Source: Pseudomonadota bacterium (GTDB lineage Bacteria > Pseudomonadota > Gammaproteobacteria > Burkholderiales > Burkholderiaceae_C). From it: a stretch of DNA of 64,000 bases. Below, one piece after another: positions 10,894-21,257 of the stretch. The notes beneath the pieces were generated by a model. The model was not told the DNA's origin and searched no databases. It saw nothing but the letters and a program-made list of their open reading frames with translations. The stretch spans positions 1 through 64,000 of the forward strand of contig JAKBBP010000005.1 in assembly GCA_021808445.1 (NCBI GenBank). The letters run 5' to 3'. The translations under genes and the position numbers were made by a program. How positions within the stretch are numbered: the stretch's first letter is position 1; the number at the start of each line of letters is the position of its first letter.

Positions 10894-11435
10894 TACCCCC
10901 CCCCAGGAATCGGCCGCACGCGCCGAGAGCCGCCGGCGCGACGATTGGCGCGCACCTCCGGCTCGGTACTGGCTCCCAGCTCATCGGCGCGCACGGTCAG
11001 CGCGCTCAGCGCCCGGTCCAGCGCCAGCACCAGCTCGTCATCGATGGCCTCGAGCAGGCGCGCGTTGAGTCGGGCGATCTGCGGAAACACTTCCTCGAAC
11101 AGCGCGCGCCCCGCCGGGGTCAGCGACACCGAGGCCCTGCGCGCGTCGTCGGCAGTGACCGCGCGTTGCGCCAATTCCTTGCCCACCAGGCTGGCGATGG
11201 CGCGCGAGGTGCGTGGGCGATCCAGGTGCGAGCGCTCGGCCAGCTCCGACGGCGAGGCCCGACCCACCGCGGCCAGCACGGCGAGCAGTCGCCACTCCCG
11301 GCGGGAGATGCCCCATTTGCCCTCCATCAGGCGTGTGACCGGGGAAGTCGCCGACGCGTACAGCCGGAACAGGCGGTAGTTCAGCAGTTCATCCAGGTTC
11401 TCGGGATTTCGCAGTCGGCGGATCTCGGGGGACAT
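10890..11435 (-). CDS. MarR family transcriptional regulator
   Basis: MSPEIRRLRNPENLDELLNYRLFRL...WGISRREWRLLAVLAAVGRASPSELAERSHLDRPRTSRAIASLVGKEL, winged HTH. Confidence 0.85.
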   Translation of the reverse strand: MSPEIRRLRNPENLDELLNYRLFRLYASATSPVTRLMEGKWGISRREWRLLAVLAAVGRASPSELAERSHLDRPRTSRAIASLVGKELAQRAVTADDARRASVSLTPAGRALFEEVFPQIARLNARLLEAIDDELVLALDRALSALTVRADELGASTEPEVRANRRAGGSRRVRPIPGGGY

Positions 11436-11655
11436 GGCTTGCACGAGGAGCTGCCTCCGCGGCCGCGGAGACTCGGGCGATATTTCAGCACGACTGTCTT
11501 CCCCATGGAATCGAGTCGGTCCCGTTCCTTGCCGACCCTGATGTATTTCCGGGATTGATTCGAACAACGCATGAGTCCTCCCTAGAATCGTCCGGCATGG
11601 GGCTGGCGGGTGACGCTGCACGGCTCTGACCGAGGCCACAGGAGGAGACCAGACC

Positions 11656-12486
11656 ATGAAGCAACCCGGAACACTTCGCGCGGCCCTGGCCGCCTCGCTG
11701 TTGGGCCTCGGCGCCTGGCACGCGGGCGCCGCCCTGGCGGCCGGCCCCGTCGTCGCGGGCAGCATCACCAACAGCCCGCCGATGATTGCCTACGCGGACG
11801 ACGGCAAGACCTTGCAGGGGGTCATCGTCGACCTGGCCGCGGCGATGAGCGCCCACCTGCCGGCGCCGATCACGTTCAAGCCCGAGGCCTTTCCGAACCT
11901 GTTCCCGGCGATGCAGTCCCACCAGATCGACGTGGCCTTCACGATGATGAACGACACGGCGCAGCGCGAGAAGCTGGTGGACTTCGTCGATTTCTTCAAC
12001 CTCGGCACCCGGCTGTTGGTGCGCAAGGGCAATCCCCAGCATGTCTCGGACCTGCACAGCCTGTGCGGCAAGACCGTGTCCACGGTGCAGGGTTCGATCC
12101 AGATCGACCTGGTCAGGCAGGCCGACGCCTGGTGCGCCGCGCACGGCAAGCCCGCGGTGACGAACCTGCAATACGCCCAGCCGGCCGACGCCCGTCTGCA
12201 GGTGCAGACAGGCCGCGTCGCGGCGTTCTTCGGCAACTCCCCGGTGATGGCATACCTGGCCAGGACGGCCGACGGCGGCAAGCTGTTCGACGTTGCCGGC
12301 CCCGAGTATCAGCAGGTTCCGCTGGGCATCGCGGTGCCCAAGGATCAGCCCAAGCTGCGAGACCAGTTGCAAAAGGCCCTGCAGGCCACCATCGACGACG
12401 GCAGCTACCTGAAGGTGCTGCGTAAATATGGCGTGCAGGGCGGCGCCGTGAAATCCGCAGCCATCGACGCCGGGTCGAAGACCTGA
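11656..12486 (+). CDS. Amino-acid-type ABC transporter substrate-binding protein
   Basis: Signal peptide, then SBP_bac_3-like sequence (GVIVDLAAAMSAHL...DVAFTMMNDTAQREKLVDFVDFF). Confidence 0.85.
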   Translation: MKQPGTLRAALAASLLGLGAWHAGAALAAGPVVAGSITNSPPMIAYADDGKTLQGVIVDLAAAMSAHLPAPITFKPEAFPNLFPAMQSHQIDVAFTMMNDTAQREKLVDFVDFFNLGTRLLVRKGNPQHVSDLHSLCGKTVSTVQGSIQIDLVRQADAWCAAHGKPAVTNLQYAQPADARLQVQTGRVAAFFGNSPVMAYLARTADGGKLFDVAGPEYQQVPLGIAVPKDQPKLRDQLQKALQATIDDGSYLKVLRKYGVQGGAVKSAAIDAGSKT

Positions 12487-12539
12487 ATTCCCGCGACGGC
12501 GAGGCACGGGGGCGGCGGGACGGCAAGGCGGCGCGCAGC

Positions 12540-13370
12540 ATGATGGAACCCATCGACGTCGCCCGCATGCGGGTGGTGCCCCTGCGCCGCCCCGGGCTGT
12601 GGATCGCCAGCACCGTCGCCGCGGCCGCCTTCGTGCTGCTGGCGGTTTCGGTCTGGCGCAACCCCAACATCGACCACGCCGCGATCGCGCGCTACCAGTT
12701 CGCGCCGGCCATTCTCGCCGGACTGCGCACGACCCTGCTGATCGCGCTGATCTCCGAGCTGGTCGGGCTCATGCTGGGCACCCTGCTGGCGGTGGGGCTG
12801 ATGTCCGGCAGCTGGGTGCTGCGCATGGGCAGCCGTCTGTACGTCTGGCTGCTGCGCGGCACCCCGCTGCTGGTACAGATCATCGTGTGGGGCAACCTGG
12901 CGCTGCTGTTCCCGCACCTGGGACCCTTCTCCACCAACGCCGTGCTCACGCCTTTCGTTGCCTCGATCGTGGCGCTAGGCCTGAACGAAGCGGCCTACAT
13001 GGCCGAGGTGGTGCGTGCCGGGCTGCTGTCGGTGGATCGCGGACAGTACGAGGCCTCGACGGCCCTGGGCATGCGCCGCGGCCTGGCGCTGAGGCGCATC
13101 ATCCTGCCGCAGGCGCTGCGGGTGATCGTGCCGCCGGCGGGCAACCAGTTCATCTCCCTGCTCAAGGCCACCTCGCTGGTATCGGTGATCTCCGGCGGAG
13201 ACCTGCTGACGGCGGCGGAGAACATCTCCTCGGCCAATCTGCACACCATCGAGCTGATGCTGGTGGCCACCTTCTGGTACCTGCTGGTCACGACCGTGGC
13301 CGGCGCGGGCCAGCATGTGCTGGAACGCCGGCTGGGTCGCGCGCACCGGAGCCCGCATGAAGCCGGATGA
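12540..13370 (+). CDS. Amino-acid ABC transporter permease
   Basis: HisM-type permease: [53 protein letters not shown]. Confidence 0.9.
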   Translation: MMEPIDVARMRVVPLRRPGLWIASTVAAAAFVLLAVSVWRNPNIDHAAIARYQFAPAILAGLRTTLLIALISELVGLMLGTLLAVGLMSGSWVLRMGSRLYVWLLRGTPLLVQIIVWGNLALLFPHLGPFSTNAVLTPFVASIVALGLNEAAYMAEVVRAGLLSVDRGQYEASTALGMRRGLALRRIILPQALRVIVPPAGNQFISLLKATSLVSVISGGDLLTAAENISSANLHTIELMLVATFWYLLVTTVAGAGQHVLERRLGRAHRSPHEAG

Positions 13371-14175
13371 ATCTGCCGCCGCGCGCCCCATGGTGCAGGC
13401 GCGGGGCGTGCGCAAGAGCTACGGGCACCTGGAGGTGCTCAAAGGCATCGACCTCGACGTGGCCGCCGGGGAGGTGGTATGCCTGATCGGTCCGTCGGGC
13501 TCGGGCAAGAGCACCTTCCTGCGCTGCATCAACCATCTCGAGACCATCCAGGCAGGCGCCATCCGGGTGGACGGAGCGCTGATCGGCTGCCGCGCGCACA
13601 ACGGGCGCCTGTACGAACTGTCCGAGGGCGAGGTCTGCCGCCAGCGCGCCGACATCGGCATGGTGTTCCAGCGCTTCAATCTGTTCCCGCACATGACCGC
13701 GCTGCAGAACATCATGGAAGCGCCGGTGCACGTGCGCCGCCAGCCGGTCGACCAGGCCCGCCGACGGGCGCTGGAACTGCTGGAGCGCGTGGGTCTTCTG
13801 GCCAAGGCGCATGCCTATCCGGGCCAGCTCTCCGGCGGCCAGCAGCAGCGCATCGCCATCGCACGCGCGCTGGCCATGCAGCCCAAGCTGATGCTGTTCG
13901 ACGAGCCCACCTCGGCACTGGACCCCGAGCTGGTCGACGAGGTGCTGGCGGTGATGCGCCAGCTCGCCGACGAAGGCATGACCATGATCGTGGTCACGCA
14001 CGAGATCGGCTTCGCGCGCGACGTGGGTCACCGCGTGGCGTTCATGGATGGCGGCGTGATCGTCGAGCAGGGCCCGCCGCAGGACATCCTGGTACGCCCC
14101 AGCCAGGAACGTACCCGTGCCTTCCTGGCGCGGGTCATCGGCCCCCGGCAGGCAGAGGAATCCGCAACGGGGTAG
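13357..14175 (+). CDS. Amino-acid ABC transporter ATP-binding protein
   Basis: Walker [10 protein letters not shown], signature LSGGQQQR, Walker [17 protein letters not shown]; overlaps the permease gene by 14 bp. Confidence 0.95.
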   Translation: MKPDESAAARPMVQARGVRKSYGHLEVLKGIDLDVAAGEVVCLIGPSGSGKSTFLRCINHLETIQAGAIRVDGALIGCRAHNGRLYELSEGEVCRQRADIGMVFQRFNLFPHMTALQNIMEAPVHVRRQPVDQARRRALELLERVGLLAKAHAYPGQLSGGQQQRIAIARALAMQPKLMLFDEPTSALDPELVDEVLAVMRQLADEGMTMIVVTHEIGFARDVGHRVAFMDGGVIVEQGPPQDILVRPSQERTRAFLARVIGPRQAEESATG

Positions 14176-14225
14176 GCGCGCTGCCGCGCTACGCCCCAAG
14201 GTCCAGAAACGCAACGGAGCCGACG

Positions 14226-15791
14226 GTGGTCCGCAACGTCCTGTTCATCATGGCCGACCAGCTGCGCCGGGATCACCTGGGCTGCTACGGCCACCCCTAC
14301 ATCCGCACCCCCAGCATCGATGCGCTGGCTCGGCGCGGCGTGCGCTTCGACCAGGCCTACGTCAATTCCGGCGTGTGCGGCCCCTCGCGCATGAGCTATT
14401 ACACCGGGCGCTACGTCGCCAGCCACGGTGCCACCTGGAACCGCGTTCCGCTGTCGGTGGGCGAGCTCACGCTGGGCGAGTACCTGCGCGGCGCCGGGAT
14501 GGAGCTGGCGCTGGCCGGGAAGACCCATGTGATGCCCGACCATGAGGGCCTGCGCCGGCTGCAGCTGGACGGGAACAGCGAACTCGGCCACCTGCTCGAG
14601 CGCGGGGGCTTCAGCGAGCTCGACCGCTACGACGGCCACCACGCTCCCGGCGACGAATCGGGCTACCCGGCCTTCCTGCGCGCGCATGGCTACGACAGCG
14701 CCGATCCGTGGACCGACTACGTGATCTCCGCGCTCGACGCCCAGGGTCGGGTGTGCTCGGGCTGGCACATGCGCAACGTACACCTTCCGGCGCGGGTGCG
14801 CGAGGAGCATTCCGAGACCGCGTACATGACCGACCAGGCCATGCGCTTCATCGGGAACATGGGCGAGCGCCCCTGGGTGCTCCACCTGAGCTATGTCAAG
14901 CCACACTGGCCCTACATGGCACCCGCCCCCTACCACGCCGCCTACACGGCCGACCAGTGCCTGCCGGTGCTGCGCACCCGGCAGGAACTGCGCGACGCCC
15001 ACCCGGTGCTGGCCGCCTATCGAGCCAGCGAGGAAAGCCGAAGCTTCTCGCTGGACGAATGCGTGCGCGTGGTGCGCCCGGCCTACCAGGGACTGATCGA
15101 GCAGCTCGACACCCATCTGGGGCGGCTGTTCGAACACATGGACCGCCTGGGCGTGCTGCACGACACGATGATCATCCTGTGCTCCGACCATGGCGATTTT
15201 CTGGGCGACCACTGGCTGGGCGAGAAGGAGCTGTTCTACGACATGATCCAGCGCGTGCCGCTGATCGTCGTGGACCCCTCGCCCGAGGCCGACCTCAGCC
15301 GGGGCCGGGTGGAAGCGCGCATGGTGGAAAGCGTGGACATCGTGCCGACCGTCCTGCGGGCGCTGGGACTGCAGATCCCGCAGCATCGCATCGAGGGGCG
15401 CTGCCTGCAGGAGCTGCTGTTCGATGCGGGACAGCAGCCCCCGGCATGGCGGGACGCGGTGTTTTCGGAACTCGACTACAGTTTCAAGGACGCGCGGCGC
15501 CTGCTGGGCAAGAGCCCGCAAAACGCGAAGGGGTTCTCCTGTCGCGACGGGCGCTGGCGCTACGTGTACTGGCTGGACGAAGCCGAACAGCTGTACGACC
15601 TGCAGGCAGACCCGCAGGAAATGGTCGACCTGGGGCGCGAGGCCTCGACCGAGTCGGTGCGCGAGGCCATGCGCTCGCGTCTGCTCGACTGGCTGGCCCG
15701 CCGCAAGCGGCGCACCACGATCAGCGACGAGATGGTCGAGCGCGGAACGGGGGCGCACAAGCGGGCGGGGGTGTTTTTCGGTCAGTGGTAA
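14226..15791 (+). CDS. Sulfatase superfamily hydrolase (arylsulfatase / phosphonate monoester hydrolase type)
   Basis: NVLFIMADQLRRDHLGCYGHPYIRTPSIDALARRGVRFDQAYVNSGVCGPSRMSYYTGRY with a C-x-P-x-R formylglycine motif; SDHGDFLGDHWL. GTG start. Confidence 0.85.
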   Translation: MVRNVLFIMADQLRRDHLGCYGHPYIRTPSIDALARRGVRFDQAYVNSGVCGPSRMSYYTGRYVASHGATWNRVPLSVGELTLGEYLRGAGMELALAGKTHVMPDHEGLRRLQLDGNSELGHLLERGGFSELDRYDGHHAPGDESGYPAFLRAHGYDSADPWTDYVISALDAQGRVCSGWHMRNVHLPARVREEHSETAYMTDQAMRFIGNMGERPWVLHLSYVKPHWPYMAPAPYHAAYTADQCLPVLRTRQELRDAHPVLAAYRASEESRSFSLDECVRVVRPAYQGLIEQLDTHLGRLFEHMDRLGVLHDTMIILCSDHGDFLGDHWLGEKELFYDMIQRVPLIVVDPSPEADLSRGRVEARMVESVDIVPTVLRALGLQIPQHRIEGRCLQELLFDAGQQPPAWRDAVFSELDYSFKDARRLLGKSPQNAKGFSCRDGRWRYVYWLDEAEQLYDLQADPQEMVDLGREASTESVREAMRSRLLDWLARRKRRTTISDEMVERGTGAHKRAGVFFGQW

Positions 15792-15969
15792 TCTCGGCGC
15801 TGGTCGCATAAGGAATTCATGAGCATTCAGGCCTTGATCGTCGGAATCCACCTGGCGCGCAGCGTGCGTGGCAGGCCGGGCGCGCCCCCTCGGGCAGCGC
15901 GCTGATTCCCCGTGCCGCGCGAGCGCGCGGCACGTGCACGACTTCCTTGAACCCTTGCAGGAGCCTGCA

Positions 15970-17052
15970 ATGCCTGATCTGTTCGACAATCCCATGGGAT
16001 TGTGCGGATTTGAGTTCGTCGAATTCGCCTCCCCCACTCCCGGCGTGCTCGAACCCCTGTTCCAGAACATGGGGTTCACACGCGTGGCCCGCCATCGCAG
16101 CAAGGATGTGGAGCTCTGGCGCCAGGGCGACATCAATTTCATCGTCAACCGCGAACCTCGCAGCCTCGCCGCCTACTTCGCGGCGGAGCATGGTCCCAGC
16201 GCCTGCGGCCTGGCCTTCAGGGTGCGCGACGCGCACAAGGCCTATGCACGCGCGCTGGACCTGGGGGCGCAGCCCCTGGAGATCCCGACGGGGCCGATGG
16301 AGCTGCGCCTTCCGGCCATCAAGGGTATCGGCGGGGCGCCGCTGTACCTGATCGACCGTTTCGAGGACGGCAGGAGCATCTACGACATCGACTTCGAATG
16401 GGTCGATGGCTGCGATCGCCACCCGCGAGGACATGGGCTGAAGCTCATCGACCACCTCACCCACAACGTCTACCGGGGGCGAATGGCCTTCTGGGCCGGG
16501 TTCTACGAGAAGATCTTCAACTTCCGGGAAATCCGCTACTTCGACATCAAGGGTGAGTACACCGGCCTGACCAGCCGGGCCATGTCCGCCCCGGACGGGC
16601 GCATCCGCATTCCCCTCAACGAGGAGGCCGGCGGCAATGGTCAGATCGAGGAGTTCCTGATGCAGTTCAACGGCGAGGGCATCCAGCACGTGGCGCTGCT
16701 CACCGAGGATCTGGTCGCCACGGTCGACGCACTGCGCGCCAGCGGCGTGCCGCTGATGAGCGCGCCCAACGAGATCTACTACGAAATGCTCGAGGAGCGC
16801 CTGCCCGGGCATGGCGAACCCGTGGCCGAACTGCGCGCGCGAGGCATCCTGCTCGACGGTTCCACCGCCGGCGGGGACAAACGCCTGTTGCTGCAGATCT
16901 TCTCGCAGACCCTCCTGGGCCCGGTGTTCTTCGAGTTCATCCAGCGCAAGGCGGACGAAGGCTTCGGGGAAGGCAATTTCAAGGCCCTGTTCGAATCCAT
17001 CGAACGTGACCAGATCCGCCGCGGCGTGCTGGGCACGGCCAAGGCGGAGTAG
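15970..17052 (+). CDS. hppD: 4-hydroxyphenylpyruvate dioxygenase
   Basis: [22 protein letters not shown]..., [48 protein letters not shown]. Confidence 0.95.
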   Translation: MPDLFDNPMGLCGFEFVEFASPTPGVLEPLFQNMGFTRVARHRSKDVELWRQGDINFIVNREPRSLAAYFAAEHGPSACGLAFRVRDAHKAYARALDLGAQPLEIPTGPMELRLPAIKGIGGAPLYLIDRFEDGRSIYDIDFEWVDGCDRHPRGHGLKLIDHLTHNVYRGRMAFWAGFYEKIFNFREIRYFDIKGEYTGLTSRAMSAPDGRIRIPLNEEAGGNGQIEEFLMQFNGEGIQHVALLTEDLVATVDALRASGVPLMSAPNEIYYEMLEERLPGHGEPVAELRARGILLDGSTAGGDKRLLLQIFSQTLLGPVFFEFIQRKADEGFGEGNFKALFESIERDQIRRGVLGTAKAE

Positions 17053-17054
17053 AA

Positions 17055-17360
17055 CTAGGTGCGCGCGGCGCCGCAGTTCCAGCATTGCGCGAACTGCGGG
17101 CCGTGGCGCTCGCCGCAGGCCTCGCAGCGCCACCATGGGCCACGCACGGGGCGCTGCAGTTCACCCAGGAGCTGGCGGGCGCGCTCGAGGTCGCGGTCGT
17201 CCAGTACCCAGACGGTGGGTTCGGCCTCGCTGGGGGGAATCTCCCCGGCGATGCTGGACAGGTAGCGGGAGAACACGCGCGCCTCGATTCCTGCGGCACT
17301 CAGCGCATCCGCCCACAGGGTGGCGATGACCAGGTTCGGGGCGGACTCGACTCGACGCAT
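17055..17360 (-). CDS. DUF2007-like putative signal-transducing protein with C-terminal zinc ribbon
   Basis: ADALSAAGIEARVFSRYLSSIAGEIPPSEAEPTVWVLDDRDLERARQLL...WWRCEACGERHGPQFAQCWNCG. Confidence 0.7.
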   Translation of the reverse strand: MRRVESAPNLVIATLWADALSAAGIEARVFSRYLSSIAGEIPPSEAEPTVWVLDDRDLERARQLLGELQRPVRGPWWRCEACGERHGPQFAQCWNCGAART

Positions 17361-17412
17361 GCCCCGAGCATAGCTCCGAGGCTGCGGCCACTGGCGTGTT
17401 CCCGCGCAGCTC

Positions 17413-18834
17413 TCAGGCGCCGCCACCCACCACGGCGGGCGCCCTGCGCATGCGCTCGCGCACCAGGTAGGCCAACCACACCGTCAGCACCCAGACCGGG
17501 ATGGCCAGCACCGTGGCGCGGGTCTGCGGGGCGACCAGCAGCACGGCGGCCACCAGGCCGAGAAAGGCCAGGCATGCATAGTTGCTCCAGGGGCTGAGCA
17601 GCGCCGGGAAGCCGGTGCGCACGCCTGCCTCGCGCATGGCGCGACGAAAATGCAGGTGGGTGAACACGATCACCCCCCACAGCAACAGCAGCGACGCGGT
17701 CACCAGGGACATCAGCACCTCGATCACGCTACGGGGGATCAGGTAGTTCAGGAGCACGCAGGCCGCGGTGGCCACGCAGACCATGCCCAGGGCTCGCACC
17801 GGCACACCGCGCCGGTCCGCGACGCCGAACAAGGCGGGCGCATTGCCCTGGCGCGCCATGCCGTAGAGCAGGCGACTGGTGGAATAGACGATGCCGTTGT
17901 AGACCGACAGCGCGGCGCTGAGGATCACCAGGTTCAGCAGATTGGCGGCGAGCTGGTCGCCGAGGACGGAGAAGATCAGCGCGAAGGGACTGCTGCTGTA
18001 GGTGCCGCCTCCCGCCTGCAACTTGCGCAGCAGCCCCTGCCACGGGTACAGCGACAGCAGCACCAGACTGGAAGCCACGTAGAACAGCAGCACGCGAACG
18101 ACGATCTGGTTGATGGCCCTCGGGATCACCCTGGAGGGGTCACGGGTCTCGGCGGCGGCGAAGCCGATCATCTCGATGCCGCCGAAGGCGAAGGCGACCA
18201 GGCCGAGGGACATGACCATTCCCGACACCCCATGCGGCAGGAAGCCCCCCCGCGACCACAGGTTGGACAGCCCCACGCCGGGGCCGCCCTGGTGCGCCAC
18301 CAGCAGCCAGATGCCGAAGCCGATCATGGACAGCACCGCAACGACCTTGACCATGGCGAACCAGAACTCCGACTCGCCATAGGCGCGCACGCTGGCCAGG
18401 TTCAGGCCCGTGATCGCCAGCAGACCCAGCGCCGCGGTCAGCCAGCCCGGGACCGCGGGCCACCAGAACTGCACGAACTTGCCCGCCGCGCTGAGCTCGA
18501 CCATTCCGACCAGCACATACAGCACCACGGTGTTCCAGCCGGAGAAATAGCCGGCGAAACGGCCCCAGTAGCGGTCGGCAAAATAGCTGAAGGAGCTGGA
18601 AACCGGTGTCTCGACCAGCATTTCACCCAGGAATCGCATGATCAGGAACACCATGCCCCCCGCGAAGGCATAGGCCAGCAGCATGGACGGCCCGGCCCGT
18701 TCCAGCACCCCGGCCGAGCCCAGGAACAGGCCGGTGCCGATGGCGCCTCCGAGGGCGATGAGCTGGATGTGGCGGTTGTGCAGGCGCTGCTGCAGGCTGT
18801 GAATTCCGGTGGGTTCCATGCCGGTGGGTTCCAT
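17413..18834 (-). CDS. Amino acid permease (APC family, ProY/AroP-like)
   Basis: LQQRLHNRHIQLIALGGAIGTGLFLGSAGVLERAGPSMLLAYAFAG, GGIEMIGFAAAETRDPSRVIPRAINQI. Confidence 0.9.
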   Translation of the reverse strand: MEPTGMEPTGIHSLQQRLHNRHIQLIALGGAIGTGLFLGSAGVLERAGPSMLLAYAFAGGMVFLIMRFLGEMLVETPVSSSFSYFADRYWGRFAGYFSGWNTVVLYVLVGMVELSAAGKFVQFWWPAVPGWLTAALGLLAITGLNLASVRAYGESEFWFAMVKVVAVLSMIGFGIWLLVAHQGGPGVGLSNLWSRGGFLPHGVSGMVMSLGLVAFAFGGIEMIGFAAAETRDPSRVIPRAINQIVVRVLLFYVASSLVLLSLYPWQGLLRKLQAGGGTYSSSPFALIFSVLGDQLAANLLNLVILSAALSVYNGIVYSTSRLLYGMARQGNAPALFGVADRRGVPVRALGMVCVATAACVLLNYLIPRSVIEVLMSLVTASLLLLWGVIVFTHLHFRRAMREAGVRTGFPALLSPWSNYACLAFLGLVAAVLLVAPQTRATVLAIPVWVLTVWLAYLVRERMRRAPAVVGGGA

Positions 18835-18977
18835 GGCGAGGCCTCGCGGCCGGGCCACCCCGGCACTGGCAGTCCATTATGGGTGCCGAGCAAGCCACCG
18901 ACATGTGCAGCCGTGAATGCCCTGAATATCCCCAATACCAGCGCACAGCGCGTGGTCAGTCGGCCGTGCGCGCGGGC

Positions 18978-19793
18978 TCAGTCTCCGAGCAGTTCTCGCA
19001 GGCGTTGCAGGTCCTGCGGCGTGGCCGGGTTGTAGATCACCAGGCTGAGATCGGTTCTTCCGTCCACCGCGAAGGCCGAGTACTCGAAGGAGAAGTTTCC
19101 CAGCACCGGGTGGCGGATGTGCTTGATGGCCTCGTGGCGCGATGGCGGCAGCTCCTGCTCGTCCCACAGGGCGCGAAACTCGGGACTGAGCCGGCAGAGC
19201 TCGTCCACCAGCGGCTGCACCGCCGCCGCCGCGCCCGCGCGCGCGGCTTCCACGCGGAAACTGCCCACCACCGCGCGCGCCACGCTGTCCCAGTCGTACT
19301 GGGCAGCGCGGGCACGTGGGTCGAGGAACAGGTGGCGCAACACGTTGCGCTGTTGCGGCTCCAGGGCCGCGTAGTCCATCAGCACCCGCGTCGCTCCGCG
19401 GTTCCACGCGATCACGTCCCAGGCGGCGGTACGGATCACCGCCGGGCAAGGATCCAGCCTGTCCAGCAGGCGCTGCAGGCGCGGCGTGACGCCGTCGCTG
19501 CCCTGGTAGCGCGCCTGAGGCGGACGCCCCAACCCGAGCAGGAACAGGTGCTCGCGCTCGATCTCGGTGAGCATCAGGGCGTGCGCGATGCGGTCGAGCA
19601 CGGCGGCCGAGGGCGCTCCGCCCCGCCCCTGCTCCAGCCAGGTGTACCAGGTGGGGCTGATGTTGGCGCGCTGCGCCACCTCCTCGCGCCGCAGCCCGGG
19701 CGTGCGCCGCCGCTCGGAGGAGTAGCCCAGCGCGGCGGGATCCAGGCGCATGCGCCGGTCGCGCAGATAGTCACCCAGGTGGCTGCTAGTCAT
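18978..19793 (-). CDS. XRE-type helix-turn-helix regulator with MmyB-like ligand domain
   Basis: GLRREEVAQRANISPTWYTWLEQGRG..., C-terminal HPVLGNFSFEYSAFAVDGRTDLSLVIYNP. Confidence 0.85.
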   Translation of the reverse strand: MTSSHLGDYLRDRRMRLDPAALGYSSERRRTPGLRREEVAQRANISPTWYTWLEQGRGGAPSAAVLDRIAHALMLTEIEREHLFLLGLGRPPQARYQGSDGVTPRLQRLLDRLDPCPAVIRTAAWDVIAWNRGATRVLMDYAALEPQQRNVLRHLFLDPRARAAQYDWDSVARAVVGSFRVEAARAGAAAAVQPLVDELCRLSPEFRALWDEQELPPSRHEAIKHIRHPVLGNFSFEYSAFAVDGRTDLSLVIYNPATPQDLQRLRELLGD

Positions 19794-19870
19794 TTTACTA
19801 GGATAAGCTCACTACTTTACCATCATAATTCGCGCTTCCAGAATCTGCCCATAACCTTTCTGGAGCAAGC

Positions 19871-20767
19871 ATGATGCGAGTTTTCGTGACGGGCGCGACC
19901 GGCTGGGTGGGCGCGGCGGTGGTGCGCGAACTGATCGCCGCCGGACACCAGGTGCTGGGCCTGTGCCGCAACCCGGCCAAGGCGGCGGAACTCGCCGGGG
20001 CCGGCGCCGAGGTGGTCGAGGGCTCCCTGCAGGACCTGCAGGGCCTGCGACGTGCGGCGCAATCCGCCGATGGCGTGATCCACCTGGCCTTCGACCACGA
20101 CTTTTCCCGCTTCGCGCAGAACGGCGCCGACGAGGCCGTGGCCATCGAGGCGCTGGGCGCCAGCCTCGAAGGCAGCGCGCGCCCTCTGGTGGTGGCCTCC
20201 GGCGTGGCCCTGCTGGCGCCCGGCACCGTGTCCACCGAGCGCAGCCCCGCGCGCCCGGAACAGCATGCCCTGCCCCGCAATCCCGAGGCGGCGCTGGCAC
20301 GGCTGCGCGCGCGCGGCGTGCGCGGCACCGCGGTGCGACTGGCGCCTACCGTGCACGGCCACGGGGACCACGGCTTCGTGCCGCGCATCATCGCGCTGGC
20401 CCGGGAAAAGGGCGTGTCGCCCTACCTCGGCGATGGAACCAACCGCTGGCCGGCGGTGCACCGACTGGACGCGGCGCGCCTGTTCCGCCTGGCCCTCGAG
20501 CAGGGCGCGGAGACCGGGCCCTTTCATGCGGTGGCCGAAGAAGGCGTGCCGTTCCGGCGCATCGCGCAATGCATCGGCGAGCGCCTGGGAGTTCCCTCGC
20601 GATCCATCGCAGCGGAACAGGCGGCGGATCATTTTGGCTGGCTGGCCCAGTTCGTCGGACTCGACGCCCCCTCGTCCAGCGAGCACACCCGCGCCGTGCT
20701 GGGCTGGAAGCCCACGCAGCCAGGACTGCTCGCCGACCTCGATCACCCCGCGTACTTCACCCCCTGA
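19871..20767 (+). CDS. SDR family NAD-dependent epimerase/oxidoreductase
   Basis: MMRVFVTGATGWVGAAVVRELIAAGHQVLGLCRN, an extended/atypical SDR Rossmann fold. Confidence 0.85.
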   Translation: MMRVFVTGATGWVGAAVVRELIAAGHQVLGLCRNPAKAAELAGAGAEVVEGSLQDLQGLRRAAQSADGVIHLAFDHDFSRFAQNGADEAVAIEALGASLEGSARPLVVASGVALLAPGTVSTERSPARPEQHALPRNPEAALARLRARGVRGTAVRLAPTVHGHGDHGFVPRIIALAREKGVSPYLGDGTNRWPAVHRLDAARLFRLALEQGAETGPFHAVAEEGVPFRRIAQCIGERLGVPSRSIAAEQAADHFGWLAQFVGLDAPSSSEHTRAVLGWKPTQPGLLADLDHPAYFTP

Positions 20768-20798
20768 ACACCCTGCAACACGGGGCCGGCTGCCGCGC

Positions 20799-21236
20799 TC
20801 AGTACCCGTAGGCCATCAGCACGCCGAACAGCGGAAGCAACACCATCACGTGGGCCTGCCACATGAGCCAGCGCCGCTGCTCGACGATCTCGCCCAGCGG
20901 AGCCTGGCCGCGCGCGACCCAGCGCCTGCAGGCCCGGGTGGCGGGCAGGCCCATGAGCATCATGGCGGCGAACAGCGCCAGTTTGGCCCACAGCAAGGGA
21001 TTGTGCGCATACCAGGCCTCGCCCTTGACCCCCAGCGTCACCCGTGCGGCGCCGCTCAGCGCCACCGCGGCGAAGGCGCCCCAGCACCACAGATCCAGGC
21101 GCAGCAGGCGCCGCAGCAGCGCCGGGCGCTGCTCCAGGACCTCCGGTCGCAGCAGCGCGACGCGCGCGGTGAGAAACACGGCCAGGCCGAGCACGGCCGA
21201 GATGTGCAGATAGGCGAGCAGGCTTTCCAGAAGCAT
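20799..21236 (-). CDS. DUF2214-like membrane protein
   Basis: 145 aa, four predicted TM segments (MLLESLLAYLHISAVLGLAVFLTARVALLRPE...LPLFGVLMAYGY). Confidence 0.6.
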   Translation of the reverse strand: MLLESLLAYLHISAVLGLAVFLTARVALLRPEVLEQRPALLRRLLRLDLWCWGAFAAVALSGAARVTLGVKGEAWYAHNPLLWAKLALFAAMMLMGLPATRACRRWVARGQAPLGEIVEQRRWLMWQAHVMVLLPLFGVLMAYGY

Positions 21237-21257
21237 GGTGCGGGGAGCAAGACGGTT

